Source: Lactarius indigo
Taxonomy: Eukaryota > Basidiomycota > Agaricomycetes > Russulales > Russulaceae
Length of the DNA: 64,000 bases
Assembly: GCA_025766275.1 (NCBI GenBank)
Contig: JAFKAC010000008.1
Coordinates: 372,001 to 436,000 of the forward strand
Direction: 5' to 3'
A program made the translations under genes and the position numbers. Shown piece by piece: positions 11,952-24,876 of the stretch (positions within the stretch are counted from its first letter, which is position 1; every line of letters starts with the position of its first letter). The notes below the pieces were generated by a model that made no database searches, was not told the origin of the DNA, and saw only the letters and a program-made list of their open reading frames with translations.

Positions 11952-14908
11952 CCGATTCATACGAGGCTTGTCAGAGATAATTGTCCTAATCGTGTATCAG
12001 AGGAGCTCAGTGCCGATGCGTCCTTTGCGGAGATTCTTTGGAACTTAAGCCGTTACAAGGGCCGTGCACGTATCACCCTCGAACAAAACCCTCACTTCTA
12101 TTTGCGTTGCCCTGTGGATGAGAGCGCATATACACCTACCTTTCGGCGACGTCCACTTCAAGACCCAAGCGGGGCACTTGAGCATAATGACACTGTCTAT
12201 GTTCTCTTCGATAGGCCCGGGCGTGTGTTTCTTGATAATGAACACAAGCCTAGGATCTTTGGCAACGTCTGGTCTCTGAATGGCTTCCTGATCTTCAGAG
12301 GTTTGCGCCACGTTTCCCGATCTCGTCACTTACTCTCCGAGTCTGACGTGTCTCTAGATAACTCTGGAGTAATTGAGGGACAAGGACTTGTCATAGACTC
12401 TAATATTCGAGGGAAATTGTGGTTCTGTGAGCAGCCAGTAGTATATGACGATGACGACTCTGAGCCCCGCTCTCAAATGGACCATAGCTACTTGCGGCCC
12501 ATTCTAACAACACTACTGAGAGACCGGTCAGCGGATGGAGCATTCGAGGACTGGACGGTCCTAAGTCGCCCGGCATCGCATTCCATTAACATACACCTTT
12601 CTTTTGCACGTGAAATTTCTGCATCTACAAGCAGCCTGGTATGTTTCACTGCATTTAGTCACCCCAGCGGAACCTCACGCAGACCCCTGCATAGGACCTA
12701 GCTCCACCGCCTCCAACATCGGAGCGACCAGGATACCCCGTGCATTACACGACTATCAATACACTCAACGGTGATATACTCCTGAACATATTCGACAACT
12801 ATCGACTAGATGATGAGAATGGTTGGAACGTCCGACTTGGGTGGCGCAAGATCTCTCAGGTTTGTCAAAGATGGCGTCACCTTGCACACTCTTCGGCATT
12901 CCACCTTGGTATGCATATTATCTGCACGAACGGAACTTCTATAGCAGACATGCTTGACCATTTACCGCCCCTGCCACTCTTCGTCAATTACCGGTTCACA
13001 GATGTGACTGTAAGGGGCCCGGGGCAGGACGAGTTGGGAATACGCGACGCGCTCCGGCTGCGTGATCGTGTGCGCCGTATCGACCTCCACATCCCGTCTT
13101 CGATTTTGCAAAAAATCCTTATGCTTATGAACGAACCCTTTCCAATACTGGAACACCTTTCTCTCTCGTCTACAGTTGATAACACCACAACTCTCACACT
13201 TCCTGTGACTTTTCTGGCCCCAAATCTACGCCATCTCGCTCTTCTCGGCATCGGTCTTCCAAAAAGATTGCGCTTGCTCTCCTCCACTGCTTCTGTCGTC
13301 ACTCTCGTGCTCACGAACATCCAAGCCTCTGGTTACTTTCGCCCGAGGCTATTGGTGGCACGTCTTCAGTCCCTTCCCCAACTCGAAGAACTGTCCATCG
13401 GTTTTTCCATCCCCATTCCCCGTCCCGGCTCTGAGACGGAATTGTTAGGTAAACAAGGACCTCCCGTGACGCTTCCCAACCTCAAAGACCTCACATTTCA
13501 AGGGGTTAGCGCTTATCTGGAGCGCTTTGTCGCTCAAATTAGGGCTCCTCTTCTGGAGCGACTCGACATCACTTTATTCAATCAAATCGCCTTCGCATTA
13601 CCACACCTGTCCCATCTCACCAATATCACAGAAGGTCTCAAGCTCCCCAATGCGAATATTTTCTTTGAGCGCGACGAGGTCTCCATAATCACAACCAGCC
13701 ACCGTTTGCGTGGGCACTATGGACGTTTCAGCCTCCGTGTGAGGTGCAAGCAGTTGGACTGGCAAATCGACTGCGCAGCGCAGGTCTGCAGCGCACTCAT
13801 GCCCGCGCTATCAGGTGTGGAGTGGCTCTCACTCGATCTCTACGACAGGAGGATGCCGACCGAATGGCAGGACGGTGAGATCGATGGCACAACGTGGCAC
13901 GAACTTTTGAGGTCGTTTATCGGGGTGAAGAAGCTTCATATTTGCGGTGGGCTCACGGACGAGCTTTCTCGTGCGCTGCAGGTGGATGAAATAGGGTTAG
14001 ACCCGGGGTTTCTACCCGATCTGCAAGAACTCGCAAGCGGGTTCGGGAAGTTGTATGTGGACAGTCAGTTTGGCTCATTCATCCACGCTCGTGAAGCCGC
14101 GGGTCTTTCTGTCCACTCATCATCCACCGCTTCCTACACCATCTTCTATGTTGCCCTAGAAGAGTATGAGAATATGACAAACACCGCCCTTCGCACACAT
14201 CCCCTCGCAGTAAAACTACTACTCTGCAACTCCCCTAGTGATGTCCTTGCTGTGCTTGACAAGGCCAACGAGTTTGATCGGTCCAGGACTCACAACGGGA
14301 ATTTATCGAAGTGGCTGAAGCCGACTATTAATGTCCTCTATGCATTCTCTGAGACTTTGGGCGGAGGTGCTGGACTAGTAAGTCTCAATTTGTCGACTTT
14401 GTCTACTGTCTGCCCCTAATTTTTTTTCTCAGATATTCTCTCCCACAGAAGTAATTTTTACCAGTTTCGGGGTCCTCCTCTTGGTGAGCATCGTCCTTGG
14501 TCCATTTGTGGAAGGTTTTTTAACAGCGATGTCTATTAGGCTGCTAAGGATGTCTATGCGAGTCAAGATGCCATTGCTGATGTCTTCAAGCGTATCGAGA
14601 GTTTCTTCAGACGCCTAGAAGTATACACGGAAGTGCCACCGACTGCCGCGATGACTGACATAATCGCAAAGATAGCGGTCGAAGTTCTGAACATCTTCGC
14701 GATCGCAACGAAAGAGTTGAAGCAAGGTCGAATCGGTATGTTACCACCCAGAAATACACGAAGGTAAGCTAATCTATGTCCAGAAGGATTCCTTGAGAAG
14801 CTTGTGAGAAGGGAGGACATGGAAGGTGCGCTGAAGAGGTTAGATAGATTGACGCAAGAGGAGGCCCGGATGGCTGCCGTGCAGATACTGAGGCTCACCC
14901 AGTGTTGA
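11952..14908 (+). CDS. F-box/LRR-like protein fused to a STAND N-terminal domain, copy 1
   Basis: Exons: an open 5' exon ending at 12638 (true start not found; frame open from 11952, with no convincing ATG), then 12695-14377, 14433-14483, 14540-14735 and about 14784-14908. The F-box begins at TINTLNGDILLNIFDNYRLD with the usual ISQVCQRWRHLA core. About 400 residues of leucine-rich, F-box-type C-terminal region follow. In the same exon it runs into YVALEEYENMTN and LSKWLKPTINVLYAFSETLG. The next exons give the coiled stretch with IESFFRRLEVYTEVPPTAAM, which matches the N-terminal domain that precedes NACHT in Agaricomycete STAND proteins. No NACHT, ankyrin or WD40 part follows. A one-base deletion against copy 2 shortens the end to LRLTQC. 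Inferred role: SCF ubiquitin-ligase adaptor with an NLR-like tail. Confidence 0.7.
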
Positions 14909-14980
14909 GGACAAGCTAAGGTCATCAATGATAAGTAACTGGGGCCAGAAATTAGATGAAGGATGTGGACGATAGAATAG
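12321..14980. repeat. Segmental duplication, unit 1
   Basis: About 2.66 kb closely matches 17927-20562, including introns and sequence past the stop codon (GATGAAGGATGTGGACG). It covers most of the first exon of the F-box/STAND gene through its 3' flank. Upstream of about 12321 the two loci differ. Boundaries were read by eye. Confidence 0.8.
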
Positions 14981-16213
14981 TTATTGTCTTGAATGGGGGT
15001 GTGGGATCGTGATAACCGCCCTGCTGCTGGGACATGTGCGAACGACGGGGATCTGGTACATCAATGGTATAGTCAATGCCAAGGGTAGGGAAATGCAGGA
15101 GTACACCCATTTTTACCACAGTAGGGGAGATGGAGCGCAAGTGATTAATCATAGTACCGTTCTGAAGAGCCCACGCTTTCGCCTTGCTAACACGTCCTCG
15201 CCAGCGTCAAATTCACCCGGACGTGGAGGATGTGTGTCGGCGTGACATCAGCAAAACAAAATTTGACTAGCCGTGACTAGGGGAACTAGCTCCTACCATA
15301 TTTGGGTATCACTAGTCAGCACTAGTCACGGCTAGTGCTCCTAGAAACGTTTTGTTTTCCTGATGGAGATGGGCGAAAACAAACAAACTTGTGCCCGAAT
15401 TGGGAGTACGCGGGTGAGAAGATGTGTCTGAGCCCTACCCTCTAGGTACTAGGCGAGAAGGTTATCAGTGTACGAATACCACCTTTGTCACCTTAGTTCC
15501 GCGATACATTAGCAGTGAGTGTACGCCGATAGGATGATGGCTATTTCCAATGGCGTGTCTATAACCCAAAATACGATGCATATTCTCAACGGTTACTGTC
15601 ACGGTAGCGGGCTGGATGTTGAGCAATTCAGGCAGAACGTCTGGGCGACACATCTCCCTTCCCCCGGACTTTGTGTAGTTGACACTCGGGACTTGTTCAA
15701 CAGGTCTATGTATCAGAGACACAAAGTCTACCATGTGCCTACGCCCTAGTACCAACAAGCGAAGAGCGATATGGTTCGGTGGTCTATCCTTGGTTTCTGC
15801 CTCGGGTGACGCGGTGACGTAGCACCACCGAAAGAGCGAAAATGACCGTTGAACGAAGAGCCGTCAGGAGCGATTTTGTACGCCTAGCCATGGTACAAAT
15901 TGAGTGAGGACTAGAGGACTGGACGTTAATTCCAAATGGAGTAACCTGAACTTCTGGCGGAGCTTCGGGCGGAACGAATACACTGGCAGTACCCTTGAAG
16001 GCAGCCCACTGGCAATTGTAGATGTATTTAACACTGACCCAGTGAAGGACATCACAGCAGTTGTTTGAGACTGCAGAAAAGGAGAAAACTCATAACGGAG
16101 GGCGTGACAATGTCTTTTTTTTCTTTCCTGGAATCCATATTTATTCCGGGATACACGGTCCGACGATGAGATCTCGATGCGATCGTAAATATTGCGTGAA
16201 TAGTCGACCCTCA
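14909..16213. other. Gene-free stretch carrying a MITE-like element
   Basis: I see no coding region between F-box/STAND copy 1 and the gene at 16214. A hairpin element at 15246-15365 is the only structure I can support. Confidence 0.5.
15246..15365. mobile_element. MITE-like 120-bp hairpin element
   Basis: Terminal inverted repeats of 16 bases (CATCAGCAAAACAAAA at 15246-15261, TTTTGTTTTCCTGATG at 15350-15365) pair with one mismatch. Inside, ACTAGCCGTGACTAG near 15265 pairs with CTAGTCACGGCTAGT near 15322, so nearly the whole element folds back on itself. There is no coding capacity. I could not see a clear target-site duplication at the flanks. Confidence 0.65.
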
Positions 16214-17814
16214 ATGACACACTATGACACTTTTCGTGATCAGCTCGCCATCGCACATCCTGCTTTCGGCCATGCCCTATGGGAGCCGGACCCGAGGGAG
16301 CAGTACCCTCCCGTTGAGGTTGGTGACGTCGGTTTCATTCGGCAAGGCAAATTTCACCGCCTATTCAATGCTCTTCTCCCGGCAAACCACCAATCTCACC
16401 AAAGATTCGGTGTACCAGAGCATTATGAACCTCTTCAGCTCAGTATGTCAAATCATATTGACCATGGGGCCCTCAATCCCAACAATTTTTGTTCGTATGG
16501 GGTCATAGCGGAATCTGGTGGATCAGATTTCTTCGCTGTAGCGTAATCAAATCGCACATTTCAAAATTTACCGGTTTCACTGACATTTCTTCAGGCCGCC
16601 GACCTCAGATTCTGCAGAAGTTACGTTTTCAAGCACGAGGAAGCACGGTGCCGCCTTGTCCCTTCCAGTGGAGGCTCGGCGTGAGGACACGCTCTCTCAG
16701 GCTCATTTCGGCACGTGGATGATTAGGCATATTGACTCTTGGTTCGCGTTCTCGCAACGGCACGGACTGGGGATAAGGACGGAGGATATAGTTCTAGTCA
16801 CTGGGAGCCATCGCACAAGATCTTGGTCTAATATTGCTTTCTATGAAAGTCGGGTGGACTCGCGGGTATCTTTAAGGGTGCAAGCCCCTGGTATCGGCAC
16901 TACCGTTCATTGGCAAGTTTTGAGCCAACGTATCCAAGGAGCGGTGCTGAGTCGTGGCCCAAGCGGTGAGGTACGTGGCGTCGTGGCGCGCAGATTATGA
17001 TTGCCCAGGGGATTGAAAATTTTCGACGTATTTTTTTAGAACCTGCCTGAGAACCAATGCCTTTTTATCCGAGGGTTCCGTGTCAAACGCAATCTCTTGG
17101 GACTTCCGCGGCTCAAAGGAGCAGCGGAACCCAAGTCAGATCCACCCGGGAATGACCGCGATCCAGAGACGGAGTTGGTTCTGATACCCAGCGTTACCGA
17201 GGTAAGACTACTCTTTTTGACCTTTCAGTCCTCATATATACGTTCAAAGCGTCCGGATCCTCTGCACGTACTATTAGAATATATTGCGACAGTGAGTGCC
17301 GCAGACATTTGCCATGTTTTTTTTACAACGTGATCGTGTTGATTCTGACGCGGACGGCGCAGCGGGCTCCAGGTTGCGACATGGCCCTCGTCCACGATGA
17401 CGATTTGGTACGAATTTTAGGAGTCGGCGATCTGACTGTGAGTAAAGGTCATGCCTAAACGCTATTATTGATTCCTTCGTGTATATAGTCCGTGGAGACC
17501 CTCCAACGGGATGTAGTGATGGATTACCTCCAAAAGTCGAAGCTTGAGATCGGGGTTATGTCTGGTGAGCTGCCAGCATCATGACTCTCTCCTATTTCAA
17601 TAGCGAAGGCACCCACACAATAGATTCGTGGATTTCCAACAACGAAAGTCCGAGAACTGCCAAGGATACGAGGCGCATGAATGTAGCGATGCTTTCCGAG
17701 CAGCTCCATAATTTGCGTGAGTCTGCTTACATTTCTTGGCAGCGGCAGCGCTTAGCTAGGACGAATCATAGACCGCAGCGACTCCGAGCCTATAGCGTCT
17801 GGGAGCACTTCTGA
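16214..17814 (+). CDS. Conserved protein of an expanded Agaricomycete family, function unknown
   Basis: Seven exons fit in phase: 16214-16542, 16595-16970, 17040-17201, 17229-17291, 17363-17437, 17489-17564 and 17609-17814. The N-terminus MTHYDTFRDQLAIAHPAFGH is followed by ALWEPDP, VGDVGFIRQGKFHRLFNALLP, then GTWMIRHIDSWFAFSQRHG, LVTGSHRTRSWSNIAFYE and RIQGAVLSRGPSGE. Late segments read RPDPLHVLLEYIA and DMALVHDDDLVRILGVGD. I recognise this pattern from a large family of uncharacterised mushroom proteins, but no function is known to me. The last junction is uncertain. Without it the frame stops at 17582 after VMSGELPAS. It lies between the two F-box/STAND copies and just upstream of copy 2. 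Confidence 0.72.
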
Positions 17815-17833
17815 CATCTTTTCTGGCCATAGG

Positions 17834-20520
17834 AATGAATCCAGTGTCGTCGACACGGGGGTTAAACTCGAGAACATCTCGACTAACAATGCATCACGGC
17901 ACACATTCGGTCTGGAACAGGCCCGGTCTCATCTCTTACTCTCTGATGTATTTTCAGATGGTTCTGGAGTAAATGAGGGAGAACAACCTGTCAGAGGCTC
18001 TGGTATTCCAGGAAAATCATGGTTCAATGAGCAGCCAGTAGTGCACGACGACTCCGAGTCACGCTCAGGCTCCCAGATGGACCCTAGCTACTTATGGCCC
18101 GCAAGACCCGCAATAACAACACTGTCGGCCGATCAGTCGGCGGATGGGACATTCGAAGACCGGACAGTTCTGAGTCGCCCGGCATCGCATTCCATTAATA
18201 TATACACTTCCCTTTCACGAGAAATTTCTGCATCTACAAGCAGCCTGGTATGTTTGACTGACCAATTACTCAACACCTCACGCAAACCTCTTCATAGGAC
18301 ATAATCCCACCGCCTCCAACATCGGAGCGACCAGGATACCCCGTGCATTACACGACTATCAATAGGCTCAACGGTGATATACTCCTGAGAATATTCGACA
18401 ACTATCGACTAGATGACGAGAATGGTTGGAATGTCCGACTTGGGTGGCGCAAGATCTCTCAGGTCTGTCAAAGATGGCGTCACCTTGCATACTCTTCGGC
18501 ATTCTACCTCGGTATGCATATTCACTGCACGAACGGCGCCCCCATAGTGGAAACGCTAGACCATTTACCTCCCCTGCCACTCTTCATCAATTACCGATTT
18601 ACAAATGTGACCGTAAGGAGGCAGGATGAGTTGGGAATAGGCCACGCACTCCGGTTGCGTGATCGTGTACGCAGTATCGACCTCGACCTCCCGTCTTCAA
18701 TTTTGCAAAAATTCCTTTTGCTTATGGACGAACCCTTCCCAGTACTTGAACGCCTTTCTCTCTCGTCCGCAGTTGATAACATCACAACTCTCACACTTCC
18801 TGTGATCTTTCTGGCCCCAAATCTACGCCATCTCTCTCTTCTCGGCATTGGTCTTCCAAAAAGATTGCGCTTGCTCCCTTCCACCGCCTTTATCGTCACA
18901 CTCGCGCTCACGAACATCCGAGCCTCTGGTTACTTTCGCCCGAGGCTATTGGTGGCACGTCTTCAGTCCCTTCCCCAACTCGAGGGGCTGTTCATCGGTT
19001 TTTCCATCCCCATACCACGTCCCAGCAGCGAGAAAGAGTTGTTGGGTAAACAAGGACCTCCCGTGACGCTTCCCAACCTCAAAGACCTCACGTTTCAAGG
19101 GGTTGGCGCTTATCTGGAACACATGGTCGCTCAAATTAGGGCCCCTCTTCTGGAGCGACTCGACGTCACGTTATTCAATCAACTCATTTTTGCATTACCA
19201 TACCTGTCCCACCTCACCAATATCACAGAAAGTCTCAAGCTCCCCAATGCGAATATTTTCTTTGGGCGCGACGAGGTCTCCATAACCACAACCGACCACA
19301 GTTTGCAAGGGCGCTACAGACGGTTCGGTCTCCGTGTGATGTGCAAGCAGTTGGACTGGCAAACCGGCTGCGCAGCTCAGGTCTGCAGCGCACTTATGCC
19401 TGCGCTATCGGATGTAAAATGGCTCTCGCTTGATCTCTACGATAAGAAGATGCCGACAGAATGGCAGGACGGTGAGATCGATGGCACAACGTGGCACGAA
19501 CTTCTGAGGTCGTTCATCGGGGTGAAGACGCTCCATATTTGCGGCGGGCTCACGGACGAGCTTTCTCGTGCACTTCAGGTGGATGAAATAGAGTTAGACC
19601 CAGGGTTTTTACCCGATCTGCAAGAACTCGCAAGCGGGGAGTTGTATGTGGACAGTAAGTTTGACTCGTTCATTCACGCTCGTCGAGTCGCGGGTCGCCC
19701 CATCCGCTTGTCTTCCCTCAAATTTCAAACCATCTTCGACACTGCCCTAGAAGAGTATAAGAAGAAGACAGGGAGGAACCTTCTCGATCATCCCCTCTTA
19801 GAAGAACTACAATCCTGTGACTCTCCCGGTGGTATCGTTACCGTGCTTCATAACCAGACCAATAATTTTCATCGGCCCGGTACTCTTGAAAAGTGGCTGA
19901 GCCCGATTGTTCATGTCCTCTACACATTTTCTGCGGCTCTGGGTCAAGGTGTTGGACTAGTAAGCCCCAACTTGTTGATTATTTACCCCTAATTGTTTTC
20001 GCAGACATTCTCGCCCGCAACAGTAATCTTTACCAGTTTCGGGGTCCTCTTCTTGGTGAGCATCTTCCTTGGTCCATTGTGGAAGGATTTTCAACGGCAT
20101 GTCTGTTAGGCCGCCAGGGATGCCCGTGCGAGTCACGGAGTTCTTATTGATCTCTTCGAGCGCATCGGGAGCTTTTTCAGAAGCCTAGAACCTTACACGG
20201 AAGTGCCACCAACTGCCGCGACGACTGAGATGGCTGACATAATCGTGACGATAATGGCCGAAGTTCTGAGCATCTCCGCGATCGCAACAAAGGAGATAAG
20301 GCGGAAGCGAGCCAGTGTGTCAATACCTGGACACACATGAATGTAGGCTAATCTATGTCCAGGAATATTCACCAGGAGGCTCTTGGGGAGGATGGACATA
20401 GAGGACGCATTGAAGAGGTTAGACCACTTGAGACACGAGGTGGTCCGGATGGTAATTGCGCAGCTCCCGAGGCTTATGCACAGTGTTGAAGACAAGGATA
20501 AGGTCGTCGGCGACAAGTAA
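17834..20520 (+). CDS. F-box/LRR-like protein fused to a STAND N-terminal domain, copy 2
   Basis: Exons: a 5' exon open from about 17834 and ending at 18247 (start not identified), then 18298-19959, 20005-20055, 20110-20314 and 20363-20520. All phases agree. The same F-box (INRLNGDILLRIFDNYRLDD) and LRR-like region as copy 1 is followed in one exon by FQTIFDTALEEYKKKTGRNL and WLSPIVHVLYTFSAALGQG. Then comes FSPATVIFTSFGVLFL and the helical part with EPYTEVPPTAATTEMADIIV, ending MHSVEDKDKVVGDK. That order reproduces the N-terminal domain of Agaricomycete NACHT/STAND proteins. Nothing NACHT-like follows. Small in-frame indels separate it from copy 1 (VTVRRQDELG against VTVRGPGQDELG). Confidence 0.75.
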
Positions 20521-20562
20521 CTGGGGTTAGACATAAGATGAAGGATGTGGACGGTAAAATGG
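17927..20562. repeat. Segmental duplication, unit 2
   Basis: This matches 12321-14980 in order and orientation, 5.6 kb downstream of it. See unit 1. Sequence identity looks high through exons and introns, with scattered substitutions and a few small indels. Confidence 0.8.
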
Positions 20563-20801
20563 TTTTAAAAGAGAGGAACGAAGGCAGCCCAATTATTGAT
20601 CTTTTGAATTCGACACTGGAGGATATTACAGTAGTAGTTGGCACGAGAGTGAGAGGTAATACCAGTCGCGGTGCGGCAACATATACTAGTACCCCAGCAG
20701 CCGCGGACGTGAAAGAGACTCATTCATACTGTAATTCCGGGCTATATGCAGACTAGAGCAACCCATGGTGCAAAGCGTTGCTCGATCTCCCGGAAAAGGC
20801 G

Positions 20802-21795
20802 ATGGACCGCGACCAACACATCCAGCCTGGCAACAACAGGAGCCCACATCTCTTCCCAGACGCCTTCTACACCGCACCTCTAGACGCATGGGCGACTGCC
20901 ATCCAACGCGTCCCCTCCGAGGCCGAGCGGTGTCTCATCGAGCAGGTCGTCCACTACAAAGCCCTCTCCGACATGGAACACGAGTTTCTCATCGTGTACG
21001 CCTGCCACCCATCCGGCTCAAAGGTCGTGCTAGGTATCGACCGCAACGCGGACGTCCTCACAGCTGCTCAGGAGCACGCAGGGTCCCCCGAGGCAGCGGG
21101 GGCCATCGTCTTCGCTGGTGTCCTCGGCACGATACATCAGCACGCTCATGCGCTCCTGCCCACCTCCGCCATCTCCCGAGGCGTATGACAGCGTGCAGGT
21201 ATCGCACGACGCCACGCCCGCACCGATTCTTGCCCAACACGGCCCTTGTGTCCCTCTCTCGACCGTTTCTTTTCTCTCGCGCCCCGCCCGTCCCTGCTAC
21301 ACCTCTCCGTCCTCCTACTCACCATCCGCGCACACTTTCCGTCGTATGCACTCCTCCAGTACCAGTGCTACTTCTTCGCGCGCGCGACGTGCCTCGCCCT
21401 CGTCGATATTTTTGGTGGCGCAGAGGTCCAGCACGAGGAGGGACAGAGGGCAGCGACGTGGCGTGGCGTGCACGTATCTCTGTATTCAGCGGGGCGCGCT
21501 GCACTTCAGAATATGCTATTACTCCCGCTCGTGGAGTTCCCCGTGCTGATTGTGCCTGCCGGGCTCTTCGCGGTATACAGCGCGGTGAAGCTGTACGATG
21601 GGAATGTGGTAGAGAGCGACGTGGACAGGCAGCGGATTAGGTGCGTTCTTTGAGTTTTTTTTGAAAGATGAACACAGGTGTGGGATACTAACCCCGATCA
21701 TGTAGCGACGAAAAGATAAGGGAGCACGCGATACCACCTAAGTACCACGCAGCCTGGCAGGTATTTGTGCGTGATAGTGCAGTGGTCACGAATTA
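20802..21795 (+). pseudogene. Lineage-specific protein of unknown function with two frame changes
   Basis: Three consecutive segments look coding but lie in different frames. The first (from ATG 20802) reads MDRDQHIQPGNNRSPHLFPD, then LSDMEHEFLIVYACHPSGSK and IHQHAHALLPTSAIS. The second (about 21160-21280) reads AYDSVQVSHDATPAPILAQH then GPCVPL. The third (about 21270-21640) has PSLLHLSVLLLTI, YALLQYQCYFFARATCL and YSAGRAALQNMLLLPLVEFP. A GTGCGT intron (21641-21705) then leads to SDEKIREHAIPPKYHAAW and a stop at 21795. No intron with proper ends fits the two frame changes, so I read them as one-base indels. I recall a similar order of motifs in an uncharacterised Agaricomycete family. It is either a young pseudogene or a gene hit by assembly errors. 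Confidence 0.5.
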
Positions 21796-22558
21796 GCATT
21801 GAGCTACTCCGTCTGGTTGACGTATACCCTTTACTGAGACCATTTACATGTGCCAGGGATGAGACGGCCAGAATTGGTAAGCGTGGGATTTCTAAGAGCC
21901 CACGGACGGTACTTCTGCATACCGAACTAGCAGCCATATCGTTTCAGATGAATGTAACTTGTAAATCGCACGTGTAAGACAGTTGAAACGTCGTTATTGA
22001 GGCACTAGACTAGGAGGATACATTATATATGCGATGCTCTAACAAATTGTCTCGTAATACTGGCAAGATGCAAACATAATTAGAAGTGTGCTGTGCCTGC
22101 GCAAGAACAAGGGTATCGTGCACAGTTGCAGACGGACTACTATCAATGCGAGTGAGGTGACCCGGGGATCCCGGCTGGTGTTGATGTCTAATATATCAGC
22201 AAACGGATGCGCGCTCAAGGTGATGATGTGGTAGTGGAAAAAAGAGTAATGGGGCGCGCGGAGGATGTGAGAGACATGAACAATGGGACGGGAAATAATA
22301 AAATAGGGTCGTAAAGTCATGCCAGACGAAAGAGCAACGAGACAAAACATGTATAGTCATGAGAGCAGCGCAGAATCCAAAGAAATACCTGGGGGCGGGC
22401 ATAATGGCGGTTGGGACCTGACGAAGGGGGAGGAGAAAGGGTTCTATGATCATGGACCAACCTGCATAAAGGGGAAACAGACAAGAACGGAAGAAAGGCG
22501 AATGATTATTGAGACTTTGCGGCACACTGGGGATGTATACCTGGCAAACAACTGGTGA
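21796..22558. other. Intergenic stretch, nothing recognised
   Basis: This lies between the frame-broken gene and the 3' end of the DED1-type helicase. The part next to 22558 is probably helicase 3' untranslated sequence. I see no RNA gene or repeat. Confidence 0.5.
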
Positions 22559-24628
<2,070 letters not shown>

Positions 24629-24876
24629 ATTAAAAGATAATGGATCTTTTTTGATTTTTTTTTCTTGAGTGAATGGAGTGGGGGATGAGTTCTATAAGCC
24701 TCTGGATGATGGCTGAGAAAGAGGAAAGAAGGAAAAAAGAGAGCGGATGTCCGTCGCTCATGACTCCCAAAAAAAATCGCGTGAGAGAACTTTAGTCAGC
24801 TGTCCCACGATTGCCTTGATACGTCAGGTCTTGATTGCGTGTCAGTGTTCTCCATTACTCCGCGTCAGCATTAGCC
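24629..24876. promoter_or_regulatory. Shared upstream region of DED1 (-) and SEC72 (+)
   Basis: 248 bp lie between the two start codons. It contains T-rich and A-rich tracts (for example a TTTTTTGATTTTTTTTTC run near 24648) but no recognised factor site. Confidence 0.55.

Noticed and set aside
17565..17608. Reading the gene at 16214 as ending at TGA 17582
   Set aside because: A 44-base GT-AG intron extends the frame in phase to 17814 with plausible sequence. The shorter end is kept only as an alternative.
20765..21640. 291-codon plus-strand frame (begins MVQSVARSPGKG)
   Set aside because: Arg/Pro-rich composition typical of the wrong frame of GC-rich coding DNA. It overlaps segments in other frames that read as a coherent protein.
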